NCBI RefSeq assembly: GCF_021173675.1
Contig: NZ_JAIHON010000006.1
Location: 248,001-312,000 of the forward strand
Length of the DNA: 64,000 nt
From: Streptomyces lincolnensis
Lineage (GTDB): Bacteria > Actinomycetota > Actinomycetes > Streptomycetales > Streptomycetaceae
Direction: 5' to 3'
Shown here: in pieces, positions 48,696 through 57,296 of the stretch
Numbering within the stretch: the first letter of the stretch is position 1
How the letters are laid out: each line of letters begins with the position of its first letter
The notes under the pieces: generated by a model
What the model saw: only the letters and a program-made list of their open reading frames with translations
What the model was told of the DNA's origin: nothing
Databases searched by the model: none
Position numbers and translations under genes: made by a program

Positions 48696-49349
48696 TTACG
48701 AGGCGAGGCGCTGCGTCAGTTCCTTGGCCTTGGCGGCGGCGCTCTGAAGGGCGCGCTCGCGGGAGGCCTCGAAGAGCGGGACCAGCTCGGACATCGCCGG
48801 GTTCTGCGGGGCGGACGTGAGCTCCGGGACGATGAAGTCGACGTCCACGGCGAGCATGTCGGTGAAGATCGCCGTCAGGTAGTTCTGGACGTACTCGTAG
48901 CCCTCGCGCGGGGTGCCCGGCGCGTAGGAGCCGCCGCGGCTGGCGACCACGGTGACCGGGGTGCCCTTGATCCGCGAGTCCTCCGTCATGGCGGTGCGGC
49001 CGATGAGGATCACGTTGTCCAGCCACGCCTTCAGGGTGGACGGGATCGCGAAGTTGTACATCGGGGCGCCGATCAGCACCGCGTCCGCCTGCTCCAGTTC
49101 CTCGATCAGCTGCACGCGCGCGTGGAAGGCGGCGGCCTGCTCGGGGCTGTGCGTCGCGGGATCGGAGAAGCCGGCGGTGTGGGCGTCGACGCTGATGTGC
49201 GGCACCGGGTTCTTGGCGAGGTCGCGGTAGATCACCGTGCCCTCGGGGTGCTGCTCCTCCCAGGTCCTGCGGAAGGCGTCCGTCACGGACCGGGACGCGG
49301 AGGCGTCGGTGGGGAACACGGACGAGTCGATGTGCAGCAGCGTGGCCAT
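48696..49349 (-). CDS. azoR: FMN-dependent NADH-azoreductase / quinone reductase
   Basis: 217 aa, ATG 49349 with GGGAGAA upstream. Flavodoxin-like fold: LLHIDSSVFPTDASASRSVT, VLIGAPMYNFAIPSTLKAWL (FMN-binding loop) and TVVASRGGSYAPGTPREG. AzoR enzymes reduce quinones and azo compounds with NADH, protecting against electrophiles. It is divergent from an HxlR regulator, the usual pairing for such genes. Confidence 0.93.
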   Translation of the reverse strand: MATLLHIDSSVFPTDASASRSVTDAFRRTWEEQHPEGTVIYRDLAKNPVPHISVDAHTAGFSDPATHSPEQAAAFHARVQLIEELEQADAVLIGAPMYNFAIPSTLKAWLDNVILIGRTAMTEDSRIKGTPVTVVASRGGSYAPGTPREGYEYVQNYLTAIFTDMLAVDVDFIVPELTSAPQNPAMSELVPLFEASRERALQSAAAKAKELTQRLAS

Positions 49350-49483
49350 GGTTCTCCCAAGAAGAGGTGGCGAGAGGAGCCCGCGGGACGCTCCCCCGCG
49401 GGCTGCTAATTCGTACTCGACTATGGATAACACAGTCACTTACTTTTTTTCATCCCGTGTGGTGAGGGCAGTACCCTGAGGGC
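49350..49483. promoter_or_regulatory. azoR-HxlR divergent promoter region
   Basis: 134 bp with an AT-rich tract (ATGGATAACACAGTCACTTAC then a T run at 49444-49450). Half-sites GTACT (49413) and AGTAC (49470) could be HxlR contacts. The site is inferred. Confidence 0.4.
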
Positions 49484-49864
49484 ATGACGGTCGACGAGGG
49501 CATGACGGTCGAGCAGCGGCACGACCCGGGTGCGTGCAAGCAGGTGGACCACGCCATCACGCGGGTGTTCCAACTGCTCGGCAAGCGCTGGACCGGCCCG
49601 ATCGTGTCCGTGCTGACCAACGGGCCCGCCTACTTCGTCGACCTGCGTCGCGCCATCCCCGGCATCAGCGAACGGATGCTGTCCGACCGGCTCACCGAAC
49701 TCGGGGCCGCGGGACTGCTGCTCCGCGAGGTCGACGAGGGACCGCCGCTGCGGGTGTCGTACCGGCTGACGGAGGCGGGAGCGGCGCTGGACCCCGCGCT
49801 CAAGGAGCTGGGGCAGTGGGCCAAGCGGTATCTGCCGGAAGGGGAGCGGCCGACGGGGTGCTGA
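49484..49864 (+). CDS. HxlR-family transcriptional regulator
   Basis: 126 aa, ATG 49484 (second ATG at 49502). The winged helix is complete: ITRVFQLLGKRWTGPIVSVL, DLRRAIPGISERMLSDRLTE, LREVDEGPPLRVSYRLTEAG. A single Cys lies before the helix (PGACKQVDH) at the position used for redox or electrophile sensing in relatives. It probably controls the divergent azoreductase. Confidence 0.93.
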   Translation: MTVDEGMTVEQRHDPGACKQVDHAITRVFQLLGKRWTGPIVSVLTNGPAYFVDLRRAIPGISERMLSDRLTELGAAGLLLREVDEGPPLRVSYRLTEAGAALDPALKELGQWAKRYLPEGERPTGC

Positions 49865-50030
49865 GCCCCGTGGCGTGAGAGGTGGGGTGCTCCCGCCGCC
49901 GGCGACGGCGGGGTTTTCCACAGCCGCGGAGTTGTCCACAGGGTCTGACGCGTTCTCGCCGGCGGCTGTACGGTCGGCACGAGTTGATGTTCGTGCGTGA
50001 GCCTGTACGTGTGCGGGGGAGGCGGTCGTT

Positions 50031-51491
50031 GTGACCGAGGTCGGTGCCAGGACGGTGGCCGGGGACGCGGTCCCCGCTCAGCAGACCGTGGCGGGTGACG
50101 GCGGTGCCCGTCGGCTGCCGCCGGTGCGGGGCTTCGCCGAGTGGCCCGGGCGAGGGACGCCCAAGGACGAGGGCAAGGCGCTGCGGGGCCGGGTCCCGCG
50201 CGCGGCGCACGCCGCCCTCGACCTGGACATCTCCCGGCCCGACGCGGTGAGCGCCGTCGAGGAGTCCGGCCGTGGCCGGATCCCCGGGCTCACGCCGATA
50301 CGCGTCGGCCGGATGGCGGCCACGCCCTTCGCCTTCCTGCGCGGAGCGGCCGGACTCATGGCCTACGACCTCGCGCGCACCCCCATGACAGGGATCCGCG
50401 CCCAGATCTGCGGCGACGCCCACGCGGCCAACTTCGGTCTGTACGGCGACGCCCGCGGCGGCCTGGTCATCGACCTCAACGACTTCGACGAGACGGTGCT
50501 CGGCCCCTGGGAGTGGGATCTCAAGCGGCTCGCGGCCTCGCTCGTGCTGGCCGGCCGTGAGGCGGGCGCCGACGAGGACCGCTGCCGCAAGGCGGCGGGC
50601 GACGCGGCGGGCGCCTACCGCCGCACCATGCGGCTGCTGGCCAAGCTCCCGGTGCTGGACGCGTGGAACGCCATCGCGGACGAGGAACTGGTCTCCCACA
50701 CCGACGCCCACGACCTGGTCGGTACGCTGGAGCGGGTCTCCGAGAAGGCGCGGGCCAACACCAGCGGGCGCTTCGCGGCGAGGTCGACCGAGCCGACCGA
50801 GGACGGCGGGCGCCGCTTCGTCGACGCCCCGCCGGTGCTGCGGCGCGTCCCGGACGCCGAGGCCACCGCGGTGGCCTCGGCCCTGGAGGAGTACGTCAGC
50901 ACGCTCGCCGAGGACCGCCTCCCGCTGCTGGCCCGGCACGCGGTGCACGACGTGGCCTTCCGGGTCGTCGGCACGGGCAGCGTCGGCACCCGGTCCTATG
51001 TCGTGCTGCTCCTGGACCACCGGGGCGAGTCCCTCGTCCTCCAGGTCAAGGAGGTCCGTCCCTCGGCGCTGGTCCCGCACCTGGTGAGCGCCGGCTTCGA
51101 GGTGCCCGAGGTGGCGCACGAAGGACGGCGCGTGGTGCTGGGGCAGAAGCGTATGCAGGTGGTCAGCGACATCCTGCTGGGCTGGACGACGGTCGACGGA
51201 CGCCCCTTCCAGGTACGGCAGTTCCGCAACCGCAAGGGCAGCGTCGACCCCGCGGCCCTGGCCGCCGACCAGATCGACGACTACGGCCGGATGACCGGCG
51301 CGCTCCTGGCCCGCGCCCACGCCCACAGCGCCGACCCGCGCCTGGTCGCCGGCTACTGCGGCAAGAGCGAGGAACTGGACGAGGCCGTCGCCGCGTTCGC
51401 CATCGCCTACGCCGACCGCACCGAGGCGGACCACGCGGACCTGGTGGCGGGGGTGCGCTCGGGCCGGATCGCCGCGGAGTTGGGGGTGTGA
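50031..51491 (+). CDS. DUF2252 family protein
   Basis: 486 aa, GTG 50031. Kinase-like fold signatures of DUF2252: RMAATPFAFLRGAAGLMAYD, ICGDAHAANFG, FDETVLGPWEWDLKRLAASL and the core LVIDLNDFDE. The C-terminal part has VLGQKRMQVVSDILLGW and YCGKSEELDEAVAAFA. The biochemical role of DUF2252 is unknown; the fold suggests phosphotransfer to a small substrate. Confidence 0.9.
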   Translation: MTEVGARTVAGDAVPAQQTVAGDGGARRLPPVRGFAEWPGRGTPKDEGKALRGRVPRAAHAALDLDISRPDAVSAVEESGRGRIPGLTPIRVGRMAATPFAFLRGAAGLMAYDLARTPMTGIRAQICGDAHAANFGLYGDARGGLVIDLNDFDETVLGPWEWDLKRLAASLVLAGREAGADEDRCRKAAGDAAGAYRRTMRLLAKLPVLDAWNAIADEELVSHTDAHDLVGTLERVSEKARANTSGRFAARSTEPTEDGGRRFVDAPPVLRRVPDAEATAVASALEEYVSTLAEDRLPLLARHAVHDVAFRVVGTGSVGTRSYVVLLLDHRGESLVLQVKEVRPSALVPHLVSAGFEVPEVAHEGRRVVLGQKRMQVVSDILLGWTTVDGRPFQVRQFRNRKGSVDPAALAADQIDDYGRMTGALLARAHAHSADPRLVAGYCGKSEELDEAVAAFAIAYADRTEADHADLVAGVRSGRIAAELGV

Positions 51492-51570
51492 GAGCGATGA
51501 GAGCACCGGACGGGCCGGGTGACCAGGCGGTGCCGGGGGTTCCCGGCCGGGTGTGGCCTACGCTGGTCGG

Positions 51571-52413
51571 GTGACGACGCCGGAAGCTGAGCAAGGCGGT
51601 GTCCCCGGTGAGGACCGGGTGACGCCCGAAGGTGGTGCGCCCCGGCCCGAGGAGCGGCTGGAGCGGGCCGTACGGGCCGCCGAGCAGGCGCTGATCGAGT
51701 ACGAGATCGCCGTCGAGACCTTCCGTATCGAGGTGGAGAACTTCTCGCGGCTGCACCACCAGAAGCTCGGCCCGATGTACACCCGGCTCGACGAGCTGGA
51801 CGCGCTCATCGCCGAGGCCAGGGCCGCCCGCACCGGTGACCCCGAGGACCGGCGCAGGGCCGACGAGGCGCGGGCCCGGGTCATGCCGATGCCCGGGGTC
51901 GAGGAGCTGTTCGGCGGCTGGATGGACGGCCAGGGGCTGTTCCCGGAGGCCGAGGCGATGCTCACCGACCAGCCGGTGCGGCCCCCGCAGCGGGTGCGGC
52001 CCAGCGACGAGGCCCGCAAGCTCTACCGCGAGCTGGCCCGCAAGGCCCACCCCGACCTGGCGCAGGACGAGGGCGAGCGGAGCCGGCGCGAGGAGTTCAT
52101 CACCCGGGTCAACGCCGCCTACGGCCGGGGCGACGAGCCGCTCCTGCGGGAACTGGCCGAGGAGTGGGCCGCCGGGCCGAAGCCGCCCGAGCAGGGGCCG
52201 ACGCCCAGCGAGGAGCTCTACGCCCGCCTCGAATGGCTCGCCCGGCGCAAGGAACTGCTCAGCGTGGTCGCCCGGGAACTGGAGGAGGGCGCGATCGGCT
52301 CCATGCTGCGGATGGCTCCGGACGACCCGGACGCCCTCCTGGAGGAGATCGCCGAGAAGCTCCTGGCGGACGTCGCCGTGCGCGAGGCGGAGCTGGCGGA
52401 GCTGCTCGGGTAG
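51571..52413 (+). CDS. J-domain-like cytoplasmic protein
   Basis: 280 aa, GTG 51571 (no clear Shine-Dalgarno; an ATG at 51553 is alternative). An N-terminal coiled coil (ERAVRAAEQALIEYEIAVET) and central linker precede a J-like segment (ARKLYRELARKAHPDLAQDE, with the HPD motif, then FITRVNAAYGRGD). A C-terminal helical part follows. The HPD suggests interaction with an Hsp70, but helix I is divergent. Confidence 0.75.
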   Translation: MTTPEAEQGGVPGEDRVTPEGGAPRPEERLERAVRAAEQALIEYEIAVETFRIEVENFSRLHHQKLGPMYTRLDELDALIAEARAARTGDPEDRRRADEARARVMPMPGVEELFGGWMDGQGLFPEAEAMLTDQPVRPPQRVRPSDEARKLYRELARKAHPDLAQDEGERSRREEFITRVNAAYGRGDEPLLRELAEEWAAGPKPPEQGPTPSEELYARLEWLARRKELLSVVARELEEGAIGSMLRMAPDDPDALLEEIAEKLLADVAVREAELAELLG

Positions 52414-52551
52414 GCGGGGGCTGCTTGGTTGGGCGCGAGCTGCTTGGCCAGGCGGGGCTGCCCGGTTGGGTGGTGCCCGGCGGATCCCGGACCCGGATCC
52501 CGGGTGCCGGTGCCCGTTCGTGTGGATGGTGGTGTCGGGTAGCGTCGGGGT

Positions 52552-52899
52552 ATGCATTTCGGAGCTGGTGTGCCCACGGTCGAGGTCACGGACCTCAAGG
52601 ACGGCGACTTCCTGCTGGACGTCCGCGAGGACGACGAGTGGCAGGCGGGTCACGCCGAAGGAGCGCTGCACATCCCCATCAGTGAGTTCGTCGCCCGGTA
52701 CGGCGAGTTGACGGAGGCGGCGCCGCAGGACGGGCGGGTCCATGTGATCTGCCGCTCCGGCGGGCGCTCGGCCCAGGTCGCGATGTACCTCGCCCAGCAG
52801 GGCGTCGACGCGGTGAACGTCGACGGTGGGATGCAGGTGTGGGCCGCGGTGGGGCGGCCCGTGGTGACCGACGAGGGACAGCAGGGCTTCGTTCTCTAG
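52552..52899 (+). CDS. Rhodanese-like protein
   Basis: 115 aa, ATG 52552. Single rhodanese domain: LLDVREDDEWQAGHAEGALH, IPISEF, and the catalytic loop VICRSGGRSAQVA with Cys. It probably transfers sulfane sulfur; substrate unknown. It is convergent with the acyl-CoA dehydrogenase gene. Confidence 0.93.
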   Translation: MHFGAGVPTVEVTDLKDGDFLLDVREDDEWQAGHAEGALHIPISEFVARYGELTEAAPQDGRVHVICRSGGRSAQVAMYLAQQGVDAVNVDGGMQVWAAVGRPVVTDEGQQGFVL

Positions 52900-52944
52900 G
52901 CTCGCCTCGCCGCGAAGTCGCGCCTCACCTGAACCGCCTCTGCG

Positions 52945-54078
52945 TCAGGCCAGTGGGTGGGCCGCGAGCAGGTCGCCCAGGGTCTCCTCGTGTGCCGCGG
53001 CCGGGCCGAGTGACAGCTCCAGGTGCTTGGCCCAGGCGTGATAGCGGTGCAGGGGGTAGTCGACGTCGGCGCCGAAGCCGCCGTGCAGGTGCTGGGCGGT
53101 CTGCACGACCCGTCGTACGCCCTCGCAGGCCCAGATCTTGGCGACGGCCACGTCACCCGAGGCGGGGAGCGCGCCCGGCGCTCCCGTGGCGATCCGCCAC
53201 GCGGCCTGCCAGAGCGTGGCCTCCATGGCCCGCAGGTCGATGTAGCGGTCGGCGGCCTGGACGGCGACGGCCTGGAACGTGGCGACCGGGAACCCGAACT
53301 GCTCCCGCTTGCCGGTGTACTCGCTCGTCATCCGCAGCACCCGCTCGCCCAGACCGAGGGCCAGCGCGCAGGTCCCGGTGGTCAGCAGATCACGCAGCCA
53401 CTCCCACGCGCCCTCGGCCTCGACGACGTCCCGGGCGGTGAGCCGGGCCGAGTCCAGGCGCAGTTCGGCGAGCCGTTCGCCGGTGGTGGAGATCTGCTCG
53501 GCCAGGGCGACGCCCTCGTGGAGGCGGGGGACGGCCGCGAGGACGGTCCGGTCGGCGGGTGTGCGGGCGGGGACGAGGACGACGTCGGCGCCGTAGGCCC
53601 ACGGCACCGCCGTCTGTACGCCGTCCAGGATCCACCCGCCCTCCTCCTGGCGTGCGGTCACGGCGAGTTCGGCCGGGTCGTGGCCGGTGCGGCCGTTCGC
53701 GGCGACCGTGAGGACGAGCTCGCCGCGCACGGCCGCGGGCAGCAGGGCGGACCTCAGCTCCGGGCCACCGTGGTGCTGTACGGCGGCCACGGCGGCGCTG
53801 TGCTCCAGCAGCGGCACCCGGGCCAGGACCTTCGCCGCCTCGCGCAGCACCAGACACAGGGCGATGGCGTCGAGTCCGGCGCCGCCGTACTCGGGGGCGG
53901 CGAGCAGGCTCAGCAGATCCGCGTCGGACAGCCTGGCCCACAGCGCGCGGTCGAAGTCCTCGGCGACGGCACCCGCCGTGAGGGACGGGCTGGGCACCGC
54001 GTCCGGCGCGACCCCGGCGAACACCCCTCGTGCCGCCTCGGCCGCCGCCTGCTGCTCCTCGCTGAAGGTGAAGTCCAC
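52945..54078 (-). CDS. Acyl-CoA dehydrogenase (FadE type)
   Basis: 377 aa, GTG/ATG region at 54078. Starts MDFTFSEEQQAAAEAARGVF as in actinobacterial FadE proteins, with LSDADLLSLLAAPEYGGAGL, an FAD-contact region (TSEYTGKREQFGFPVATFQA) and C-terminal WACEGVRRVVQTAQHLHGG. It lacks the classical Glu-bearing YEG and resembles the smaller subunit type of steroid/side-chain FadEs, which work as heteromers. A KstR-type palindrome lies upstream. Confidence 0.88.
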   Translation of the reverse strand: MDFTFSEEQQAAAEAARGVFAGVAPDAVPSPSLTAGAVAEDFDRALWARLSDADLLSLLAAPEYGGAGLDAIALCLVLREAAKVLARVPLLEHSAAVAAVQHHGGPELRSALLPAAVRGELVLTVAANGRTGHDPAELAVTARQEEGGWILDGVQTAVPWAYGADVVLVPARTPADRTVLAAVPRLHEGVALAEQISTTGERLAELRLDSARLTARDVVEAEGAWEWLRDLLTTGTCALALGLGERVLRMTSEYTGKREQFGFPVATFQAVAVQAADRYIDLRAMEATLWQAAWRIATGAPGALPASGDVAVAKIWACEGVRRVVQTAQHLHGGFGADVDYPLHRYHAWAKHLELSLGPAAAHEETLGDLLAAHPLA

Positions 54079-54496
54079 GGTCCAGTCCTCCCGGCGGGTT
54101 CGCTGATCTGACGGCCTGATCCGGCTGCCTGATCTGACGGGCCGTCAAGATAGAACAGGTTCTAGAAGAAGGGAACGGTCGTCGAGGGACCGTTCCGGCG
54201 CGGCCGGGTGAGGGTGGGTCTGCCGATCGTTCGGTTCACCGGCTCCGGTGCGGGGGGCACCGTAGGGTGTCAAACGCCGTGGACGGCCCGTGGGCCTGCC
54301 CGGACGTGGTGATGGCCACGTCGGGGCAGGGCCGGAGGGGGCTGTGCCGGGTGGGTGTGGCTGAGTACCGTTCCGTGCGAGCGTCGTGGACGTCGCGTGA
54401 AGTCGCGGCGACGGCCGCGGTGGCCGCGGACGATAGCGGACGCCATGGGCGAAGCTGGGCATCACCGGTGAAATCGCGATCGGGAGACGGGGCGGA
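54079..54496. other. Divergent intergenic region
   Basis: 418 bp without coding character between the leftward acyl-CoA dehydrogenase and rightward DUF5819 gene. It contains the KstR-type palindrome at 54151; nothing else was recognised. Confidence 0.5.
54151..54164. promoter_or_regulatory. KstR-type TetR operator upstream of acyl-CoA dehydrogenase
   Basis: TAGAACAGGTTCTA is a perfect inverted repeat (6-bp arms, AG spacer) 73 bp upstream of the dehydrogenase start. It matches the published mycobacterial KstR consensus TNNAACNNGTTNNA at every fixed position. Confidence 0.7.
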
Positions 54497-55276
54497 ATGG
54501 ACGCGTACGACGGAGGCTCGCAGGCCCCGCCGGGGCCGGACGAGCCGGGCGCGGCGCCCCCTCCGCCTCCCGCCGAGGGCCGCGCCGGGATAGCCGGTCT
54601 CTCGCTTCCGTACCAGGTCGGTGTCGCCGTGGCCCTCGCGGTCGTCGCGGTGGTGGTGTGTGTGCAGGTGGGCATGGTGTTCCTGCATGTGGCGCCGTCG
54701 AACACGGTGACGAAGCAGCACGGCAGGGCGATCGACGACTGGATCTATCCGGAGTTCGAGCAGAACTGGAAGCTCTTCGCGCCGAACCCCTTGCAGCAGA
54801 ACATCGCCGTCCAGGTGCGGGCGCAGATCCGCACCGGGGACGGCGGGACGCGGACCACCGGCTGGTACGACCTGTCCGCCCAGGACGGCCGGGCCATCGA
54901 CGGCAATCTGCTGCCGAGCCACACCCAGCAGAACGAGCTGCGGCGGGCCTGGGACTTCTTCGTCGCCACGCACGACGGCCAGAACCGCCCGGTGGGCCTG
55001 CGCGGCTCGCTGTCCGAGACGTATCTGCGCCGCATCGTGACCCTGCGCCTGGAACGCGATGACGTGGCAGGCAGGGGCGGTGCCGTCGAGCTCGTGCAGA
55101 TCCGCGCGCGCACGACCAACGTGCAGCCGCCGAAGTGGAGCGACGAGAAGGTCTCCGACCGGCCGGTCTACCGGGTGCTGCCCTGGTGGTCGCTGCCCGA
55201 GAGCGCCGAGAACTCCGGGAGTGCCGAGAGCGCCGGGAGTGCCAAGAACTCCGGGAGTGCGGGGAGGGTGCAGTGA
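54497..55276 (+). CDS. DUF5819 family membrane protein
   Basis: 259 aa, ATG 54497. Pro-rich start, one membrane helix (VAVALAVVAVVVCVQVGMVF), then the conserved extracellular part (YPEFEQNWKLFAPNPLQQNI, GWYDLSAQDGRAIDGN). The C terminus is three 18-bp tandem repeats encoding SGSAE/SAGSAK units. It overlaps the HTTM gene by 4 bp; these two always seem paired in Streptomyces. Confidence 0.88.
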   Translation: MDAYDGGSQAPPGPDEPGAAPPPPPAEGRAGIAGLSLPYQVGVAVALAVVAVVVCVQVGMVFLHVAPSNTVTKQHGRAIDDWIYPEFEQNWKLFAPNPLQQNIAVQVRAQIRTGDGGTRTTGWYDLSAQDGRAIDGNLLPSHTQQNELRRAWDFFVATHDGQNRPVGLRGSLSETYLRRIVTLRLERDDVAGRGGAVELVQIRARTTNVQPPKWSDEKVSDRPVYRVLPWWSLPESAENSGSAESAGSAKNSGSAGRVQ

Positions 55277-56532
55277 ACCGATTCTCCCTGTGCGTCTCCG
55301 GCGTCATCGCCCGGGTCACCGAGGCCGCCCTCGGCCCCTACCAGACCGCCGTGATCCGGATCGGCTTCAGCGGGACCTGGCTGCTGTTCCTGCTGCGCGA
55401 GTTCCCGCACCGCCAGGAGATGTACGGTCCGGACGGCCCCTGGAGCTGGGACCTCGCCGAGCAGCTGATCTCGACGAACGGCGCCTTCACGGCCCTGATG
55501 TGGTCCGACGGCAACATCTGGTTCGAATGCGTGTACGCACTGGCCGTTCTGGCGAGCGTCCTGCTGCTGCTGGGCTGGCGTACCCGCACCATGACCGTGC
55601 TCTTCATGGTCGGCGTGCTCTCGCTGCAGAACCGCAGCATCTTCATGGGCGACGGCGGGGACAACGTCCTGCACCTGATGGGCATCTACCTCGTCTTCAC
55701 CCGCTGCGGCCAGGTGTGGTCGCTGGACGCCCGGCGGGAGCGGCTCGCGCGGGCGGCACGGGAGCGGGGGGAGCCGGTGGTGGACCGGGCCGGGCCGGTC
55801 CTGTGGGCCGTGCTGGGTGTGGTGCTGGTCGCGGTGACCCTGGCCGGGCGGCTGTTCGACGGCGACCGGTTCATCCCCCTGCTGCTGTGGGGCGTATGGC
55901 TCGCGCAGGGCCTGTGGTGGGCCGTCGGGCGGTTCGGACGCCTGCGCGAGCCGCGGATCCTGCTCGATGTCGTCGCCAACATCGTCCACAACGGCGCGCT
56001 GCTCGTGATCATGGCCGAGGCGTGTCTGATCTACGCGACGGCCGGCTGGTACAAGATCCAGGGCACCCGCTGGCAGGACGGCACCGCCGTCTACTACCCC
56101 CTCCACCTCGACTACTTCTCGCCCTGGCCCGCCCTCGCCGACCTGCTGACGGCCAGCGGCACGATGGTGCTCCTGGTGACCTACGGCACCGTCGCCGTGC
56201 AGGTCGCCTTCCCCTTCACGCTGTTCAACCGGCGGGTGAAGAACGTCCTGCTGGCGGCCATGATGACCGAGCACGCCGTGATCGCCGTGGTCCTCGGGCT
56301 GCCGTTCTTCTCGCTCGCGATGATCGCCGCCGACGCGGTCTTCCTGCCGACGTCGTTCCTGCGCCGGCTGGGCGGTCGGGCGGAACGCGGGTGGGGGCGG
56401 CTGGTGGCGCGCGTGCGCCGTACGCCGGAGCCCGCGCCGCCGGTCCCGGAGGGCACGAGGAGTACGGAGAGCGCGAAGGGCGCGGAGGGTGCCGAGGGCG
56501 CTGAGGGCGCGCACGTAGGCTTCACGGCATGA
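55273..56532 (+). CDS. HTTM-domain membrane protein
   Basis: 419 aa, GTG 55273. About eight membrane helices with the HTTM hallmarks: IRIGFSGTWLLFLLREFPHR, LLLGWRTRTMTVLFMVGVLS, FMGDGGDNVLHLMGIYLVFT and TAGWYKIQGTRWQDGTAVYY. HTTM is homologous to vitamin K-dependent gamma-carboxylase membrane domains, but no carboxylase function is shown here. The C-terminal tail carries short EGA repeats. With DUF5819 it probably forms one membrane complex. Confidence 0.9.
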   Translation: MNRFSLCVSGVIARVTEAALGPYQTAVIRIGFSGTWLLFLLREFPHRQEMYGPDGPWSWDLAEQLISTNGAFTALMWSDGNIWFECVYALAVLASVLLLLGWRTRTMTVLFMVGVLSLQNRSIFMGDGGDNVLHLMGIYLVFTRCGQVWSLDARRERLARAARERGEPVVDRAGPVLWAVLGVVLVAVTLAGRLFDGDRFIPLLLWGVWLAQGLWWAVGRFGRLREPRILLDVVANIVHNGALLVIMAEACLIYATAGWYKIQGTRWQDGTAVYYPLHLDYFSPWPALADLLTASGTMVLLVTYGTVAVQVAFPFTLFNRRVKNVLLAAMMTEHAVIAVVLGLPFFSLAMIAADAVFLPTSFLRRLGGRAERGWGRLVARVRRTPEPAPPVPEGTRSTESAKGAEGAEGAEGAHVGFTA

Positions 56533-57269
56533 CCGACCCCCTGAGCGCCTGGCACCGGCTCGCCGGCGGCTGCGTCCTGCTCGACGGTTTCCACGCCCTC
56601 AAGCACGCGGTGCGCTTCGGCGCCGAGGTCCCGGTGGCGGTGACCGCCGACCGGGCCGCCGCGCTCGCCCTCGCCGACGAGCTGGCCCCTGACGTACGGG
56701 AGACGCTGGACGCGCTGCTGACCGAGGTGCCGGAGACGACGTACGCCTCGCTGGTGCCGCGCCCGCATCCCACGGCGGTGGCCGCTCTGGCCGTACGGCC
56801 GTCCCGCGAGGCCGGTCTGCGGGCGCTGGAGCGCACGCCCCGCGGTGCCCCGGTCGTGGTCCTCGACAACCCGCGCAACCTCGGGAACGCGGGCGCAGTG
56901 ATCCGGCTGGCCGCCGGGTTCGGCGTGACCGGAGTCGTCACCACCGGCACGCTGGATCCCTGGCATCCCACCGTCGTGCGCGGCGGGGCGGGCCTGCACT
57001 TCGCGACCGTCGTGGAGCGGCTGGCCGTCGAGGAGCTGCCCGCCGGGCCGGTGTTCGCGCTCGACCCGGAGGGCGACGACATCCGGGGCGTGAAGCTCCC
57101 GGACGACGCCGTCCTCGCGTTCGGCTCCGAACGCAGCGGGCTGTCCGCCGAACTGCGGGCGCGGACCGACCACTTGGTGGCGCTGCCGATGCGCCCGCAG
57201 GTCTCCAGCTACAACCTGGCGACGAGCGTGGCGATGACGCTGTACCACTGGAGCCTGGGGGCCGTCTGA
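56529..57269 (+). CDS. SpoU-family RNA 2'-O-methyltransferase
   Basis: 246 aa, ATG 56529 overlapping the HTTM stop. SPOUT motifs: DNPRNLGNAGAVIRLAAGFG (1), LAFGSERSGLSAELRARTD (2) and PQVSSYNLATSVAMTLYHW (3). The N-terminal substrate-binding extension covers residues 1-105. It methylates a ribose in tRNA or rRNA; the target is unknown. Confidence 0.92.
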   Translation: MTDPLSAWHRLAGGCVLLDGFHALKHAVRFGAEVPVAVTADRAAALALADELAPDVRETLDALLTEVPETTYASLVPRPHPTAVAALAVRPSREAGLRALERTPRGAPVVVLDNPRNLGNAGAVIRLAAGFGVTGVVTTGTLDPWHPTVVRGGAGLHFATVVERLAVEELPAGPVFALDPEGDDIRGVKLPDDAVLAFGSERSGLSAELRARTDHLVALPMRPQVSSYNLATSVAMTLYHWSLGAV

Positions 57270-57296
57270 CGCGGCGCCCGGGCTCACGAGCGCCGC

